NCBI RefSeq assembly: GCF_001625215.2
Contig: NC_030387.2
Location: 39,827,606-39,891,605 of the forward strand
Reading direction: 5' to 3'
Source: Daucus carota subsp. sativus
Lineage: Eukaryota; Streptophyta; Magnoliopsida; Apiales; Apiaceae
DNA length: 64,000 nucleotides
Shown here: positions 45,460 to 56,473 of the stretch, one piece after another
Numbering within the stretch: the stretch's first letter is position 1
How the letters are laid out: each line of letters begins with the position of its first letter
The notes under the pieces: generated by a model
Database searches by the model: none
The model's input: only the letters and a program-made list of their open reading frames with translations
Told to the model about the DNA's origin: nothing
Made by a program: the position numbers and the translations under genes

Positions 45460-45706
45460 TTACTTGTTGGAAATCATCTCCGGTGCAAGCCCTCCCTTGC
45501 CACCACAAAGCCCTCCCTTGCCACCACCCTTGCCACCACAAAGCCTCTTAACCACATCTAGCTTAGATTCTACACCCAACAAACACAATTCATAAGTTGA
45601 TTAATTAATTTAAAAACACGCGAACAACATAACGTTTTCCTTCTACATAACATAACTCACTTCTACATAACATTTTGCTGCTCAACCATTTCACATGATT
45701 CTGCAT
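45460..45706 (-). CDS. Candidate 51-residue Gly/Lys/Cys-rich microprotein
   Basis: Two exons, 45706-45661 and 45569-45460, with donor GTGAGT and a 91-bp intron ending GTGTAG. The product begins MQNHVKWLSSKMLCRKSKLD. It continues VVKRLCGGKGGGKGGLCGGK and ends GGLAPEMISNK. The GGKGG motif is repeated three times with two CGGKG units. A TATA-like TATATATAC lies about 115 bp upstream on the same strand (near 45820-45828) and the presumed leader is CT-rich. I do not recognise the family; there is no clear signal peptide. A related-looking open segment with KLSGGKGSSE lies at 46940-46905, minus. This is a prediction only. Confidence 0.4.
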
Positions 45707-48168
45707 TTTCCTCAGCTCTCAACAAACTCTCTCTAGCTCTCTCTCTCAAGTGTGTGTCAGTTGAGGGAGGTAGTGTGTGTATGAGGGAAGTGGTGCATGT
45801 ATGTATGAAAGAATATATGTATATATAGGTGGAAATGCATGGAGGGTAGTTATGACCTGGAGAGATATTATATGTATAAATATAATTTGCTAGCACACAA
45901 CTAGGTAGAAATTCGAAAGGTCTAGACATCAAAGGTACAAATTCTACCACACAATGCAGAAGCCGGCTAGGAACCAGGAAGTACAGAGAAATAGCACTAG
46001 CACATAACTAGGTAGGCTTTTTAAGTCCAAACTGTCAAAGCCACATGTTTTTGTTTCTGTGAAACCTTTCACTCTTCTATACTTCATTTATCTTTCATCT
46101 ATGTGAAATCACAATGCTGCATGCATGAACGGGTAAATATTGTGGGGGTGAAAACAGAAAGTCTGGGTTTGTGCAGCTACAGAGGACCGGCTAAAGTTGA
46201 GCAAAAAAGATCAACATCGTATCTCTGAACCAGGTTGGTCTCACAAAACATCTTCCAATGACCATATATTACCCACACTCTCTCCGCTCATATTTTTTTA
46301 CATTATTTATCAGCACGTTTTTTAAGACTTATTTAATGTACTGTTCTATAATATATTTTTATTTTTATTTCTTGAATAAAAATTTGATATTTAAACTTTT
46401 ATTCAACAAATGAAAATTTTAAGAAAAAGTTATGAAATCATATTTTATAAGAGTTTTAAAATGTGTACGAACAGTGAACGTAAACAACCCTTTTGAAGGA
46501 AGTGCTATATTATGTGCATGATTTAAGAAGCAGTTTGTTATATATATGCAATATATTATTATTTTTTTTACTATTTTTAATGTATATTTTCGATGCATGC
46601 AAGCTATGTACGTGTGTGTGTAAAATAAAAGTGATACAATGAACATTTTTAATATATTTTAAATTTAATATAAATAATTAAAGATTTTGAGAACAAAACG
46701 ATTTAAGAAACAAAATATTTTTAACACTAATAAAAAATTTAAAACTTTTATAACCAATACAGTATTAGAGTAATATTTTAATCATATCTTGCAAGTCTCC
46801 ACTGGCTCTGAATGTATCATACAAGTATAAAATGTGGGTTCCTGTGTACATGTTGGTTGTGCATGGAAAGTGGAAACCTCCATTCACGTATCCACTGCAT
46901 ATAGGATTGGTATTAATCTCCGAAGAGCCTTTTCCTCCAGACAACTTTGAAATTATAGAAAATGTATCCTGCATACGAATGATAACGACGTATTATTAAC
47001 ATTTTTTACATTATGAGCATTAATTTGAAATTGTTATGTGAACAAAGAAAGATACAGTTGTACGGTGCCCTTGCAGCTTTTTTTCTTCTTCTTATTTTAG
47101 AGTTTTAAAGGGCGAATACTATCAACATGAAATATTAGAGGATCTTAATTAGCTCTGTCAGAAGAAGATTGGAACATATTTTTGTATATCAATAGCGCAA
47201 TACGCTTCGAAAGTTGTCGATTAGTTGTGATTAAAAAATCGTTGATGGAAACATGTAGATCAAAATGATTGCTTTGTGCATGTAATTACTTTGTGTATGA
47301 TAACTTTTTTACTCTTCAGGATGTTATACCTTGCGTTTGTTTTTTCTGAGTTCATTCTTGGATATATATTATTAGTGTGCTTGTTTTAGTTTATCCATTT
47401 GACTTAATATAATTATATACAAACAATCAGAAATGATAAATATTTATTGAATAATATGTACAAAATATTTGGAACACGCCTTGTGATATTTTAAATACCA
47501 AACTTAGTATACATAAAAAGCATATATGTATTGACTATATTCCTAGGTTTTATGATTATACTACGTAAACCTGTCCGTCACACAAGGCATATACGGGATT
47601 TTTCGGATAATACGCAGGAAAAAAAAAGAATAAATACACACACATATATAATGTACGCATATTTTATAATCTTATACGTATAAAGTATACACGGTCTATC
47701 ACAAAAAGAAGAATATGTAGAATAGTATGCAGGAAAAGCACATATGTATGTCCATATAACCCTGATTTTAGGATATACTCATGATTACATACCAAATATG
47801 TCTAAACACATTTTAGCACACAAGGCAGAAGGCGGCTGGGAAGTGGGAAGTACAAAGAAGTAGCACATAACTAGGCAGGCTTTTCAAGTTCAAACTGTCA
47901 AAGTCACATGTTTTTGCAAGTCCAAACCTTTCACTCTTCTATACTGGCTCATTTATCTTTCATCTATCAATTTCTTTCATACGCTTTGAAGTTTTATGAT
48001 TTTGTAAAAAGGTGCACGTATTTAAATTTTTTGTACATCTTTCCAACTAGCATATTACTAATTGTTTTTGATAATATTCACAATAAAAATAGGTTACGTG
48101 TAATTTGTGATTTTGGTATAATGTGCTCTGTGCATTCTTTAAGAAGCAGTTTGATGTATACAATATAT

Positions 48169-48426
48169 GGGACGTTTGGATGATCTTAAAATAGGTTCTT
48201 CTTACTTAAAGTAAAAAAAAATGAAATAGAAGTTGGAAATTAGTTAAAGCTTATAAATGATTAAAATATTTGGGAAAGTATTTGGGAAAAAGCAGAAGTC
48301 ATGAAACAAAATTTAGGATTCTTAACTTTTTATAAATTCTTCTCGACTTTTTACACAAACAATATGAATAAGTGCTTCTAACTTATAAGTTCAGAAGCGG
48401 AGCTTAAAAGCTCCACCCAAACGCCC
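48169..48426. mobile_element. MITE with GGGMGTTTGG ends
   Basis: 258 bp. The left end GGGACGTTTGGATG and right end CCACCCAAACGCCC are inverted repeats. Inner TAACTTATAAGTTCAGAAGC suggests further self-pairing. The target duplication is not clear, so the superfamily is left open. Confidence 0.65.
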
Positions 48427-48430
48427 ACTA

Positions 48431-48641
48431 CTCCCTCCGTCCTAGTGAGTAATATACATTCACTGTTTGCACATATAGTTTCATAACATATTAGAAAAAA
48501 ATTCTTTTTCGAATAAAAATCTAAACATCAAAATTTTATTCCGGCAAAAAAAATTTAAAAAAAAACATTATAAAACTATACTTTAAAAGAGTCTTAAAAA
48601 ACGTGTCAAATAATAACGTATACAGAACGGGACGAAGGGAG
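48431..48641. mobile_element. Stowaway-like MITE
   Basis: Starts CTCCCTCCGTCCTAGTGAG after a TA and ends GGGACGAAGGGAG. It begins 5 bp after the previous MITE. The right-hand TA has been lost. Confidence 0.65.
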
Positions 48642-49040
48642 AATATATTTATCATTCTTAATGTACATTTTCAATGCATGCAAAGGCTGCATGTACATAT
48701 AATAAGAATGCATACCTCAAAAATGTTTAATAGATTATAAAAATTAAAATTAATAATTTAAAGATTTTGAGAACAAAAGATAACATATTTGTGACACTAG
48801 TGAAAAATTTAAAGCTTTTCAGATTAAATCAAGATTAGAGTAAGCTTTTAACAGTAAGCAAGTCAACTCCCGTTGAATGGAGTATCATAAAAGTATAAAA
48901 TGTGGGTCCCGTATCCACTGCCTGGAATTTGGTTTATAGTGGCGTTCTGATTATTCTTCGTGTCTTGTTGAGTGTCTTGTATACTTGTATCAAGCAGGTT
49001 GTCCGAGGAGCCTTTTCAACCATCCACCTTTAAAGTAATA

Positions 49041-49304
49041 CTCCCTCCCTTCCTTTATTCTTTTCTCGTTTCATATATCGGTATTGTTCATAACATGAGA
49101 AAAATTACTAATTTACGTCTAATCTATAAGACTAAATAACGTCTAATCTATAAGACTAAATATAATGGTGAGTGATCTTGTTGGATTCGTATTCACAAGT
49201 TTTATATTTAATACCAATACAAAATTAATGATATTAAAGATCAAAAATGTGTGTTGGCAAACGTGCCGAAGAGAAACAGGAAAAGTAATAAGAGACGGAG
49301 GGAG
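49041..49304. mobile_element. Stowaway-like MITE
   Basis: 264 bp, CTCCCTCCCTTCC at the left and GACGGAGGGAG at the right, flanked by TA on both sides. An internal 28-bp phrase (ACGTCTAATCTATAAGACTA) is tandemly duplicated at 49114-49160. Confidence 0.8.
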
Positions 49305-49725
49305 TATAAATTATCAAGGGATGTTAATATTTGCTCAGTTAGAAAAAGATTGGAATATATTTTTTTATTAATATTTTAAAAGTCTCCAATTAATTAAAAT
49401 TTATTATTTTTTAAATTAAAATTGGTTAGAATATGTTAAAATCAAGTTAGTAAATTAAAGATATTAATTAGTCAAAAACTGGTTATAAGTCAATCAATTG
49501 TAAGTAAAAATTAAAATATATAAAAAAATAATTTAAATAATAACAAAAAGTATAGAAGATATAATATTTTAGAATAAAATACAGATCAGTGCTTTAGATG
49601 AATATAATTAAACTTTTTTATATTGTGCATCCCTTAGCTTTGGCTAATTACACTATAAATCCGCCTGACAAAAAAAGAATACACGATAAATCCGGTTGAT
49701 TAAATTTGCTTTATATCCACAACTT

Positions 49726-50012
49726 TAATGTTGTGTTTGCTTGGGGTGAATGATTCCGGAATAATTAAAATGAAAAATGAACTATTTTATGAGCAAATTT
49801 TAAGAAATTTTATTCTTTCTTTTATTTCATCCATTATCTCATGTGTTAGATATATATCACACTTTCGGCTGCTCCATTCTCTTTCATACACAATTTCTTC
49901 TCAAATCTCATTATATCATGCGCTTCCTCAATTTTTTTTCTTTCTTTCTATTTCTATTAGTTTCAAATATTTTGACTAATTTCATTCAATTCTCTCAAAT
50001 CAAACACAACGT
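49726..50012. mobile_element. MITE-like element
   Basis: The left end ATGTTGTGTTTGCTTGG and right end CAAATCAAACACAACGT are imperfect inverted repeats. The target duplication is uncertain. The interior is pyrimidine-rich with no coding function. Confidence 0.55.
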
Positions 50013-50049
50013 TAAAAGTCCCACCATAATTTCGATTGTTTAGATGCTT

Positions 50050-52007
50050 TCCTATCTTGCCTGGTTGTATTAGTCGATGCAAGATGTTTAGGATATTTCA
50101 AACTAAAAAAATTAGTTGATAAGTGTGTTATGACAGTCTATAAAAATTATATTAAAGATTCATATTATTATTTGTGGAATAAAATACATTTACGACGGTA
50201 AAAAAATGTTTATGTTAAAGTTCACAATGACCGACTCAATTTATAGATGTTGATTTGAGAAAAAATCGGGTTATCAAAAATATTTTCTATTTTTAATATA
50301 CACATTTTCCAAAAATATGGCAATTGTTTTGCAAGAAAAATAAGCCTTTTTGTTATCAAAATAATTGAAAAGGCCGAGTTTCAAATTTTGATTTGATGTC
50401 TATTAAGGTAGGTAGTTTTTATTTGTAATATAATGAAAAAGGTAGTTTTGGAACTTTTTTTCAATATATCCGAAACTAAAAAGATAATTTTTATTTTTGA
50501 TATTTTAAAATTAAATTCATAATTTGAAACTTTCTTAATATAATTTTGATATTAAAAACGGCAGGTAGATTTTTTTTGATATTTTGCAGAAGGTAGTTTT
50601 GAAATTTGCTTTCAATGTATCCGAAACTAAAAAATTAATTTATTTTTGATATTTTTCATCCAAAAATTCCAAAAAAATTAGAAAAATATAACATAGCTCT
50701 CTGAGAGGCGCCACCTAAACGCGCCCTCCCCGCTTCCCCTTTATGTAAGTATATTAATATTGACGATTGATGATTGATTATAACAAAAAAACTTTGCCTT
50801 CAAAAAAAACAAAAAAACTTTAATATGTATTTATTAAGGGTAGATTTTCTGAAATATCCTTACTTTAGATTTAATAATTATACTCAAAAGGTCTTTAGAC
50901 ATAATCGAGATTAATCGCTTTTCTCTGGGAAAATTCTATCTCGATTAAGTATTAATTAATTCAAAAATTATTTTTCTAAATCAATTAAAATAAAATTGAA
51001 CTAATAGATCAAAGATCGGATTAATTGGTCAAAAAATTGACTATAAGCCGGTCAATTATAAATAAAATATAAAAATTTTGAAAACAAAAAATTAACTTAA
51101 TAAAAACAGAAAGTACGAAAGATAAAATATTTTAAAATGGAAATTGGATCATGAATTTTAGAATAATATAATTATAGATGATATATAATTTTATATATAT
51201 TTTTTGTAAATATTTGTTATATATTATTTTTTAAAAAAAATACTATTTTGTTTGTAATATTTGCTATATATATTAAGTACTACACACACACATATATAAA
51301 TACACACACCCACATATTATTTTGTTTTTATAAAATCATAAATTTATATTAGTAGAGCAGAGTAATGTTTTAAAAGTCGTTGATTAGTCGGAATTAATAA
51401 TTTTTAAATTAAAAGTGGTTTTAATTAGTTAAAATCTAATTAATCAATCAAATATTAGATTAAGTCAAAAATTGGTTATAGTCAGTCAATTATAAAAAAG
51501 AAATAAATATTGAAAAATAAAATATAATAATTTAATAAAAACAAGAAGTATGAGAAATATAATATTTTAAATGAAAATTGGTTATAGACAGAATGAATGC
51601 ATACCTCAAACATATTTAACATATTTGTTCTTATTTTGAAGAATAATAAATTTAATTCAATAATAAAAAATCATACGATATTTATACAAATGATCGAGTC
51701 GAACAAATATAAAATGTACCAAATCACCGGTCTTCGTGCATATCTTCATGCATAAACCATCAAGCGAAAAAAAAAAAAATTATATGTACCGGCTTCATAA
51801 TCACATATTAATTGTCATGCAGAAACCATCAAGCGAAAAAAGATAAATTTATATATACCGGGTTCATAATCACAAATAAATTGTATTAGTTCAAATTTCT
51901 GATAAAGATTCTAATTTGACAAATAAATCTATTAGTACGACAAATAATCTATTTACTAATAACTACTTAACATATATTTATGAAAATTTAACAAAGGGTT
52001 AGCCCTG
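50050..52007. other. AT-rich spacer, no gene
   Basis: Strongly AT-rich. A pair of diverged phrases (GGTAGTTTTGGAACTTTTTT and GGTAGTTTTGAAATTTGC) is repeated at 50.45-50.6 kb. A second pair (CATGCAKAAACCATCAAGCG) is at 51749 and 51818. Nothing gene-like was seen. Confidence 0.55.
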
Positions 52008-53420
52008 TTTTGGCCTGATTAAGCAAGTATTTGAGACTACCTTCGTTTATTGGCAAGGCAAAGAAAAGTGCTTTTGGCTTTCAATTCTTAAGGACCGTAT
52101 GTGGAAGAAACTACAAGGATGGGGGACAAAATGCTTATCGAAGGCAGTGTTACTTCGCAATGTAGCACGGGCAGTGCCCTCGTATGCGATGTCTTGTTTT
52201 CTTCTACCCAAATCACTCTATAAAGAGTTAGAAAATATGATGAATAGTTTTTGGTGGGGATCGAAGGAGGACAGTAGGAAAGGCATAAAGTGGTTATCGT
52301 GATCAAATATGTGTATGAGCAAAAGTATGGGAGGTTTGGCTTTCTGTGATCTGCATGGATTTAATTTGGCGTTACCTGGGAAACATTGTTGGAATTTTCT
52401 GAAAAACCCAGACTCTTTGGTGGCTAGAGTGTTTAAAGCCAAGTACTATAACCATACTACAGTCTTTGAAGCTAGTAGAGGAGGAAGATCGAGTTTTGTG
52501 TGGTCTGGTTTGTGGCAAGCTAAGTAAGTATTGAAACAGGGGTACAAATGGATTCTTGGGGATGGAGAAACTATAAAAGCTTTCACAGATCCATGGGTGA
52601 GAGGTAAAAACATGTATAAGGTAAATAATATATTGACTACTGTTTCCAATGACATTAAGTAAGTGAGCTTCTTATTCCTGGTGAGTGATCATGGGATGGG
52701 ATGTTACTAGGGTAAGCAGTCTATGTTCAAGCTGCGATGCTAAAGCAATTTTAGCAATGCCTGTCCCAAAATATCTGGTTCCAGACCACTTAGCTTGGAT
52801 GAACTCGGTTGACGGTAGTTATACAGTGAAAACATGTTATAGATACTGGTATCAGCAATGTGGTGAAGGGAGACAAGCTTCAAGGCACAAAGGTTGGTGT
52901 AATCTGTGGAATTTAACAGTACCCCACAAAGTGAGGGTTTTTCTTTGGCGTTTATGTAGAAATATTATTCCAGTTCGACGTCGTCTACTAAGAAGACGGG
53001 GTGTTCAAACAACAATCTTATGTCCGATGTGTGAATATGATGTAGAACATTTGTTGCATATATTCTTAGACTGTCGATTTGCTAAAGGGGTCGGCAGAGT
53101 ATGAAAATAGAGGTTAATGCGAGTGCTTTCGAAGATTGTACTGGATGGATTTTACAATGCTTAGCTGATTACACTCCAGAGAAGTCAGCAACCATGGCAA
53201 TGGTTCTGTGGGGGATTTGGTCAGCAAGAAACCTCAAAGTTTAGGAAGGGAAAGATAGCCAAACAGATAGTACAGGGGCAAGAAGTTCACAAGCACAAAG
53301 GAACATGTATGAGCCTAAATCAGAAAGTTCAATGTCAAACTATCTCGCGTTGGAAACCTCCAGTCAAAGGACAACTCAAAATTAATGTGGACGCAGATAC
53401 TCATTTGTTAGAAAACAAGC
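52008..53420 (+). mobile_element. LINE (L1-type) 3' fragment
   Basis: Encodes, in broken frames, the C-terminal part of a plant non-LTR reverse transcriptase. Landmarks are VLLRNVARAVPSYAMSCFLL, FWWGSKEDSRKGIKW, GGLAFCDLHGFNLALPGKHC, then the zf-RVT region YRYWYQQC...WNLTVPHKVRVFLWRL and CPMCEYDVEHLLHIFLDC. It ends with the start of an RNase H-like segment KGQLKINVDADTH. Stops interrupt it (for example after GIKWLS at 52300), and both the N-terminal endonuclease/RT and the RNase H end are missing. It is flanked on the right by the R3 repeat. Confidence 0.88.
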
Positions 53421-53480
53421 CAATAGAGTTGCCTATTGTTTGCGAGAGACTTATGTGTGATGTCTGTTCAAATTACTTGG

Positions 53481-53835
53481 CATTCAAGGATGCAGATGTA
53501 TGGCCTCTAGAAATGATCCTGTTCTAGTAAGGTCATGCCTGAAATGCCTTAACAATCAAATCAAATAGCCAATATGCTTTATGTTAAATATTAATGTGGG
53601 ACATTAATATCTTAAATATCAAAATAATAAAGTAGTTATTTAGGTAAAAATAATAAGTTTTGTATTAAAATAAAAAGGTTATTAAAATGGCTTGTTGAAG
53701 GAGGAGAAAAGACTTAACTGATTGCTCATATACACATTATAACTTGTAACTTAAACAAAGATGACTGTTATCTGCAGTCTCATCAAAATGTACAAAGACC
53801 GTTCAGGTGTAGGATGATCCTATATTAGTGGTTCA
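53481..53835. repeat. Dispersed repeat, copy R3 (right end only)
   Basis: Matches the right end of R1 and R2 (GATGTATGRCCTCTAGAAAT, GTGGGACATTAATATCTT). It then matches the sequence following R2 at 55326-55590 (TGGCTTGTTGAAGGAGGAGA, GATGACTGTTATCTGCAGTC). It joins the LINE fragment at its left. Confidence 0.8.
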
Positions 53836-53837
53836 TG

Positions 53838-54130
53838 TACAGATGCCCGGTCTTTTCTGAGGTTATACACAGGCGTGCCCATTCCAAGTATGGAATTGGC
53901 TCATGGCCACTGGGCAAAGGCTCGGTGGTCCTGGTCACTAAGGTGGAAGGCACCGTGCTAGGCTGGTTTCACAGAGCAGCGATCACTTCCCTCTCTTGTC
54001 GGTGGAAGGATTACATGCTTGTTCTTGGCAAGTCTCACTTCCCTCTCTTGTCGGTGGAAGGATTACATGCTTGTTCTTGGCAAGTCCTTTTAACACCTGA
54101 TGGACCACTCAAATCAACAACCAGCTTCTT
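53838..54130 (+). pseudogene. 7SL RNA 3' portion
   Basis: Contains the S domain in well-preserved form: GTGCCCATTCCAAGTATGG, CTCATGGCCACTGGGCAAAG, GGTGGTCCTGGTCACTAAGG, GGTTTCACAGAGCAGCGATC, CTCTCTTGTCGGTGGAAGG. The Alu-domain 5' part and promoter are missing, and a 49-bp segment (ACTTCCCTCTCTTGTCGGTG...) is tandemly duplicated at 53985-54085. It is non-functional but younger looking than the copy at 31029. Confidence 0.78.
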
Positions 54131-54172
54131 ATTGGCTCAAGACTTTTCTGGTTTCATCTCTTTTTTTGCTCA

Positions 54173-55325
54173 GGCTATACTTTTATCTGTCTTCAGCTGA
54201 CAAATAATGGAAAGAAGAATGCTGTGGTGGCAATTTTTAGGGGGCACAATCACCTTCTGGCTTTACATCATGTACTTAATTAGTTGTTACTACAGGTTGT
54301 TTATAACTTTTGTGATCTACTATTTCGAAATTTTTAACTTAATAAAAACTATATTCAAGTTTGATCGTTTTATATACTTTAGTGTTTGTGAATTTTAATT
54401 AGAAAAAGCTATAATAGTTACGAGCATATCTTAAACATGATTTTCTACATAAGTCTGATAATAATTAAATTTTGGTTCCACAGATCAAAATTATATTTAT
54501 TATTCTTGTAAATTGAACTGATTAATTATTTGGAATCTATTATATGATACGTTGGCACACCTAAATGAGGCAAAAATAATATTTACCTTTAATGAAACAA
54601 GTTCAGATATAATTTTTTACTCGATTCAAGTTTGAGCTCGGAATTGAAATATATTTACCAATTTACATGATCATTCTATAAGTATCAAAATCCAACTGCC
54701 TCTAGAAAAAGAGCTCCAGCAGTGAAACATTGTGGCAGCTGCAATGCAACAGTGCCGGAGCAACTGATGAGGGAGTGCACTTCTACATGTTACGCCCTGT
54801 GGCAGCTGCAATGTAACATAGTGGGAGTGACTGATATCCCAGCTGGGATGTCTTAGACATTCGTTTTGCAGCCGGAGATTAATCACAGAACGAAACAGAC
54901 ATGACAATTTCTAGGAGCTCGGTGAGTTCCATATAATTGCGTCAGAGATTCATGACAACATAAGGACAAAAAAGGCTGAACAATGAATATGTATGTTTCA
55001 AACAGGCAAAACTTAAAAAAGTGGAGGGGTCTGTGAGACAACTGCAAGGCCAACCATGCCAGGACTAACTGGCCAGGAACGATCCTCTACAGTTCAGGAC
55101 AGTCGCACTGGACTATCGAGAACTGCCAATCACGCTCTGACCTTGCAGTCAGGTTTCATCCACCAGACCTGGTCGCCTGCCTCCTTGGAAATCAAGGATA
55201 CAGATGTATGACCTCTAGAAATGATCCTGTTCTAGTATGGTCATGGCTGAGATACCTTAACAATCAAATCAAATAGCCAATATGCTTTATGTTAAATATT
55301 AATGTGGGACATTAATATCTTAAAT
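54173..55325. repeat. Dispersed 1.1 kb repeat, copy R2
   Basis: Counterpart of R1 (29853-31030), in the same orientation, with scattered substitutions and small indels. The pair again sits next to 7SL sequence, here on its left. Confidence 0.8.
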
Positions 55326-55522
55326 ATCAAAAAAATAAAGTAGTTATTTAGGTAAAAAATAATAAATAGTTTTGTATTAAAATGAAAAGGTTATTAAAAT
55401 GGCTTGTTGAAGGAGGAGAAAAGACTTAACTGATTGCTCATATACACATTATATGATTGTTCTCCGTCTACAATATGTCAATATTTAACTTGTAACTTAA
55501 GCACAGATGACTGTTATCTGCA

Positions 55523-55875
55523 GTCTCATCAACATGTACAAAGACCGTTCAAGTGTAGGATGATCCTACATCAGTGGTTCATGTAGTTTCTTGGGAATCA
55601 CATGTTTCGCATTAATGTGAGTCATATCCTCTACAAGCACGAATATTAATGTGAGTCACACATGCCTTTATATTATTCCTAATAAAGAATTATTTTAATG
55701 TAATGATATTTATTCAAATTCTCGGTTACCAATGAATACGAAAAACACAATCTTTGTGCTTGTAGATGATATGACTCACATTAATAAGGAACATATCATT
55801 CCCGAGAAACTACATAAATCACATATGCAGGATCATCATACACCTAATCGGGTCTTTATACATGTTAATGAGCCT
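55523..55875. repeat. Inverted repeat, arms about 125 bp
   Basis: The left arm (about 55523-55646) contains GTTTCTTGGGAATCACATG and ATTAATGTGAGTCATATCCT. The right arm (about 55748-55875) contains ATATGACTCACATTAATAAG and CATATCATTCCCGAGAAACT. The spacer is about 100 bp. The left arm is also present, without partner, at 53760-53835. Confidence 0.75.
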
Positions 55876-55920
55876 GCTGATGACAATATCCCGTTGTCAA
55901 AGAAACTTTGTTGCTCCAGA

Positions 55921-56473
55921 TGTACATTGAGATTAATCAAATTAAAGAAAGAAGAATGGAAGATTTGAATCATTAAAATATTTCAAAGATGCACTAACTA
56001 AATTTGTTGAAAAGATATTAAAATCTTTTGGCGATAATATTACATGAGCATGGTGGTTTTCAAGATAATAGTCCAGAAAACTGTTGATAAGGTCTTAGGT
56101 TCTTTAAAACCACACCACATACTGAACTCACAGGTGAAGATCAACCGCTATATTAAATTGTCGCAGAATAAATTGACCAATGTTGTAATGGGAAGAAGGT
56201 TTACCATTACATCATTGGTCAATTTACTCCGTGACAATTCAATATAGCGGTTTATCTTCACCTAGGAGTTCGGTATGTGGTGCGGTTTCACAGAACCTTA
56301 GACCTTATCAACAGCTTTATGGACTATCATCTTGAAAACCACCATGCTCATGTAAACATTGTCGCTAAAAGACTCTAACATCTTTTTAACAAATTTAATT
56401 AGTGCATCTTTGAAATATTTTAATGATTCAAATCTTTCATTCTACTTTCTGTTTTCACTAATCTCAACATACA
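55921..56473 (+). ncRNA. Near-complete hairpin from a CCCH zinc-finger-like gene; candidate small-RNA precursor
   Basis: The left arm 55921-56191 and right arm 56204-56473 are reverse complements over about 270 bp with few mismatches. The loop is only 12 nt (56192-56203). Pairing examples: GAGCATGGTGGTTTTCAAGA with TCTTGAAAACCACCATGCTC (written as the right arm, its reverse complement), and GGTGAAGATCAACCGCTATA with TATAGCGGTTTATCTTCACC. Translated, the left arm gives FKDALTKFVEKILKSFGDN and, in another frame, FKIIVQKTVDKVLGS...YIKLSQNKLTNVV. This is like the C-terminal region of plant CCCH zinc-finger 38-type proteins (FK.AL..FVK...LK; IVKK.VDKV; KLTKLV). A transcript would fold into a perfect substrate for DICER-LIKE enzymes. 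Expression is not known; no snRNA-type promoter is present. Confidence 0.6.

Larger units (their letters stand above)
45945..49030. repeat. Diverged tandem segmental duplication (two units of 1.1-1.2 kb)
   Basis: Unit 1 is 45945-47000 and unit 2 is 47815-49030. Matching landmarks are TAGCACATAACTAGG + AGGCTTTT, CAAACTGTCAAAG, AACCTTTCACTCTTCTATAC, TTAAGAAGCAGTTTG, TTTTCRATGCATGCAA, GTATCATAMAAGTATAAAAT and GTGGGT. Unit 2 was later split by two MITEs. Both contain a minus-strand open stretch reading toward KGSS, so a small gene may have been duplicated. Confidence 0.72.

Noticed and set aside
53100-53420. Possible independent RNase H gene after the LINE zinc-knuckle region
   Set aside because: It is continuous with the LINE fragment and too short; better read as the LINE's own C-terminal RNase H-like start.
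55732-56247. Two ORFs (78 and 67 codons) at the hairpin
   Set aside because: They are slices of an arm of the inverted repeats; frames change within the CCCH-like similarity, so no protein is called.
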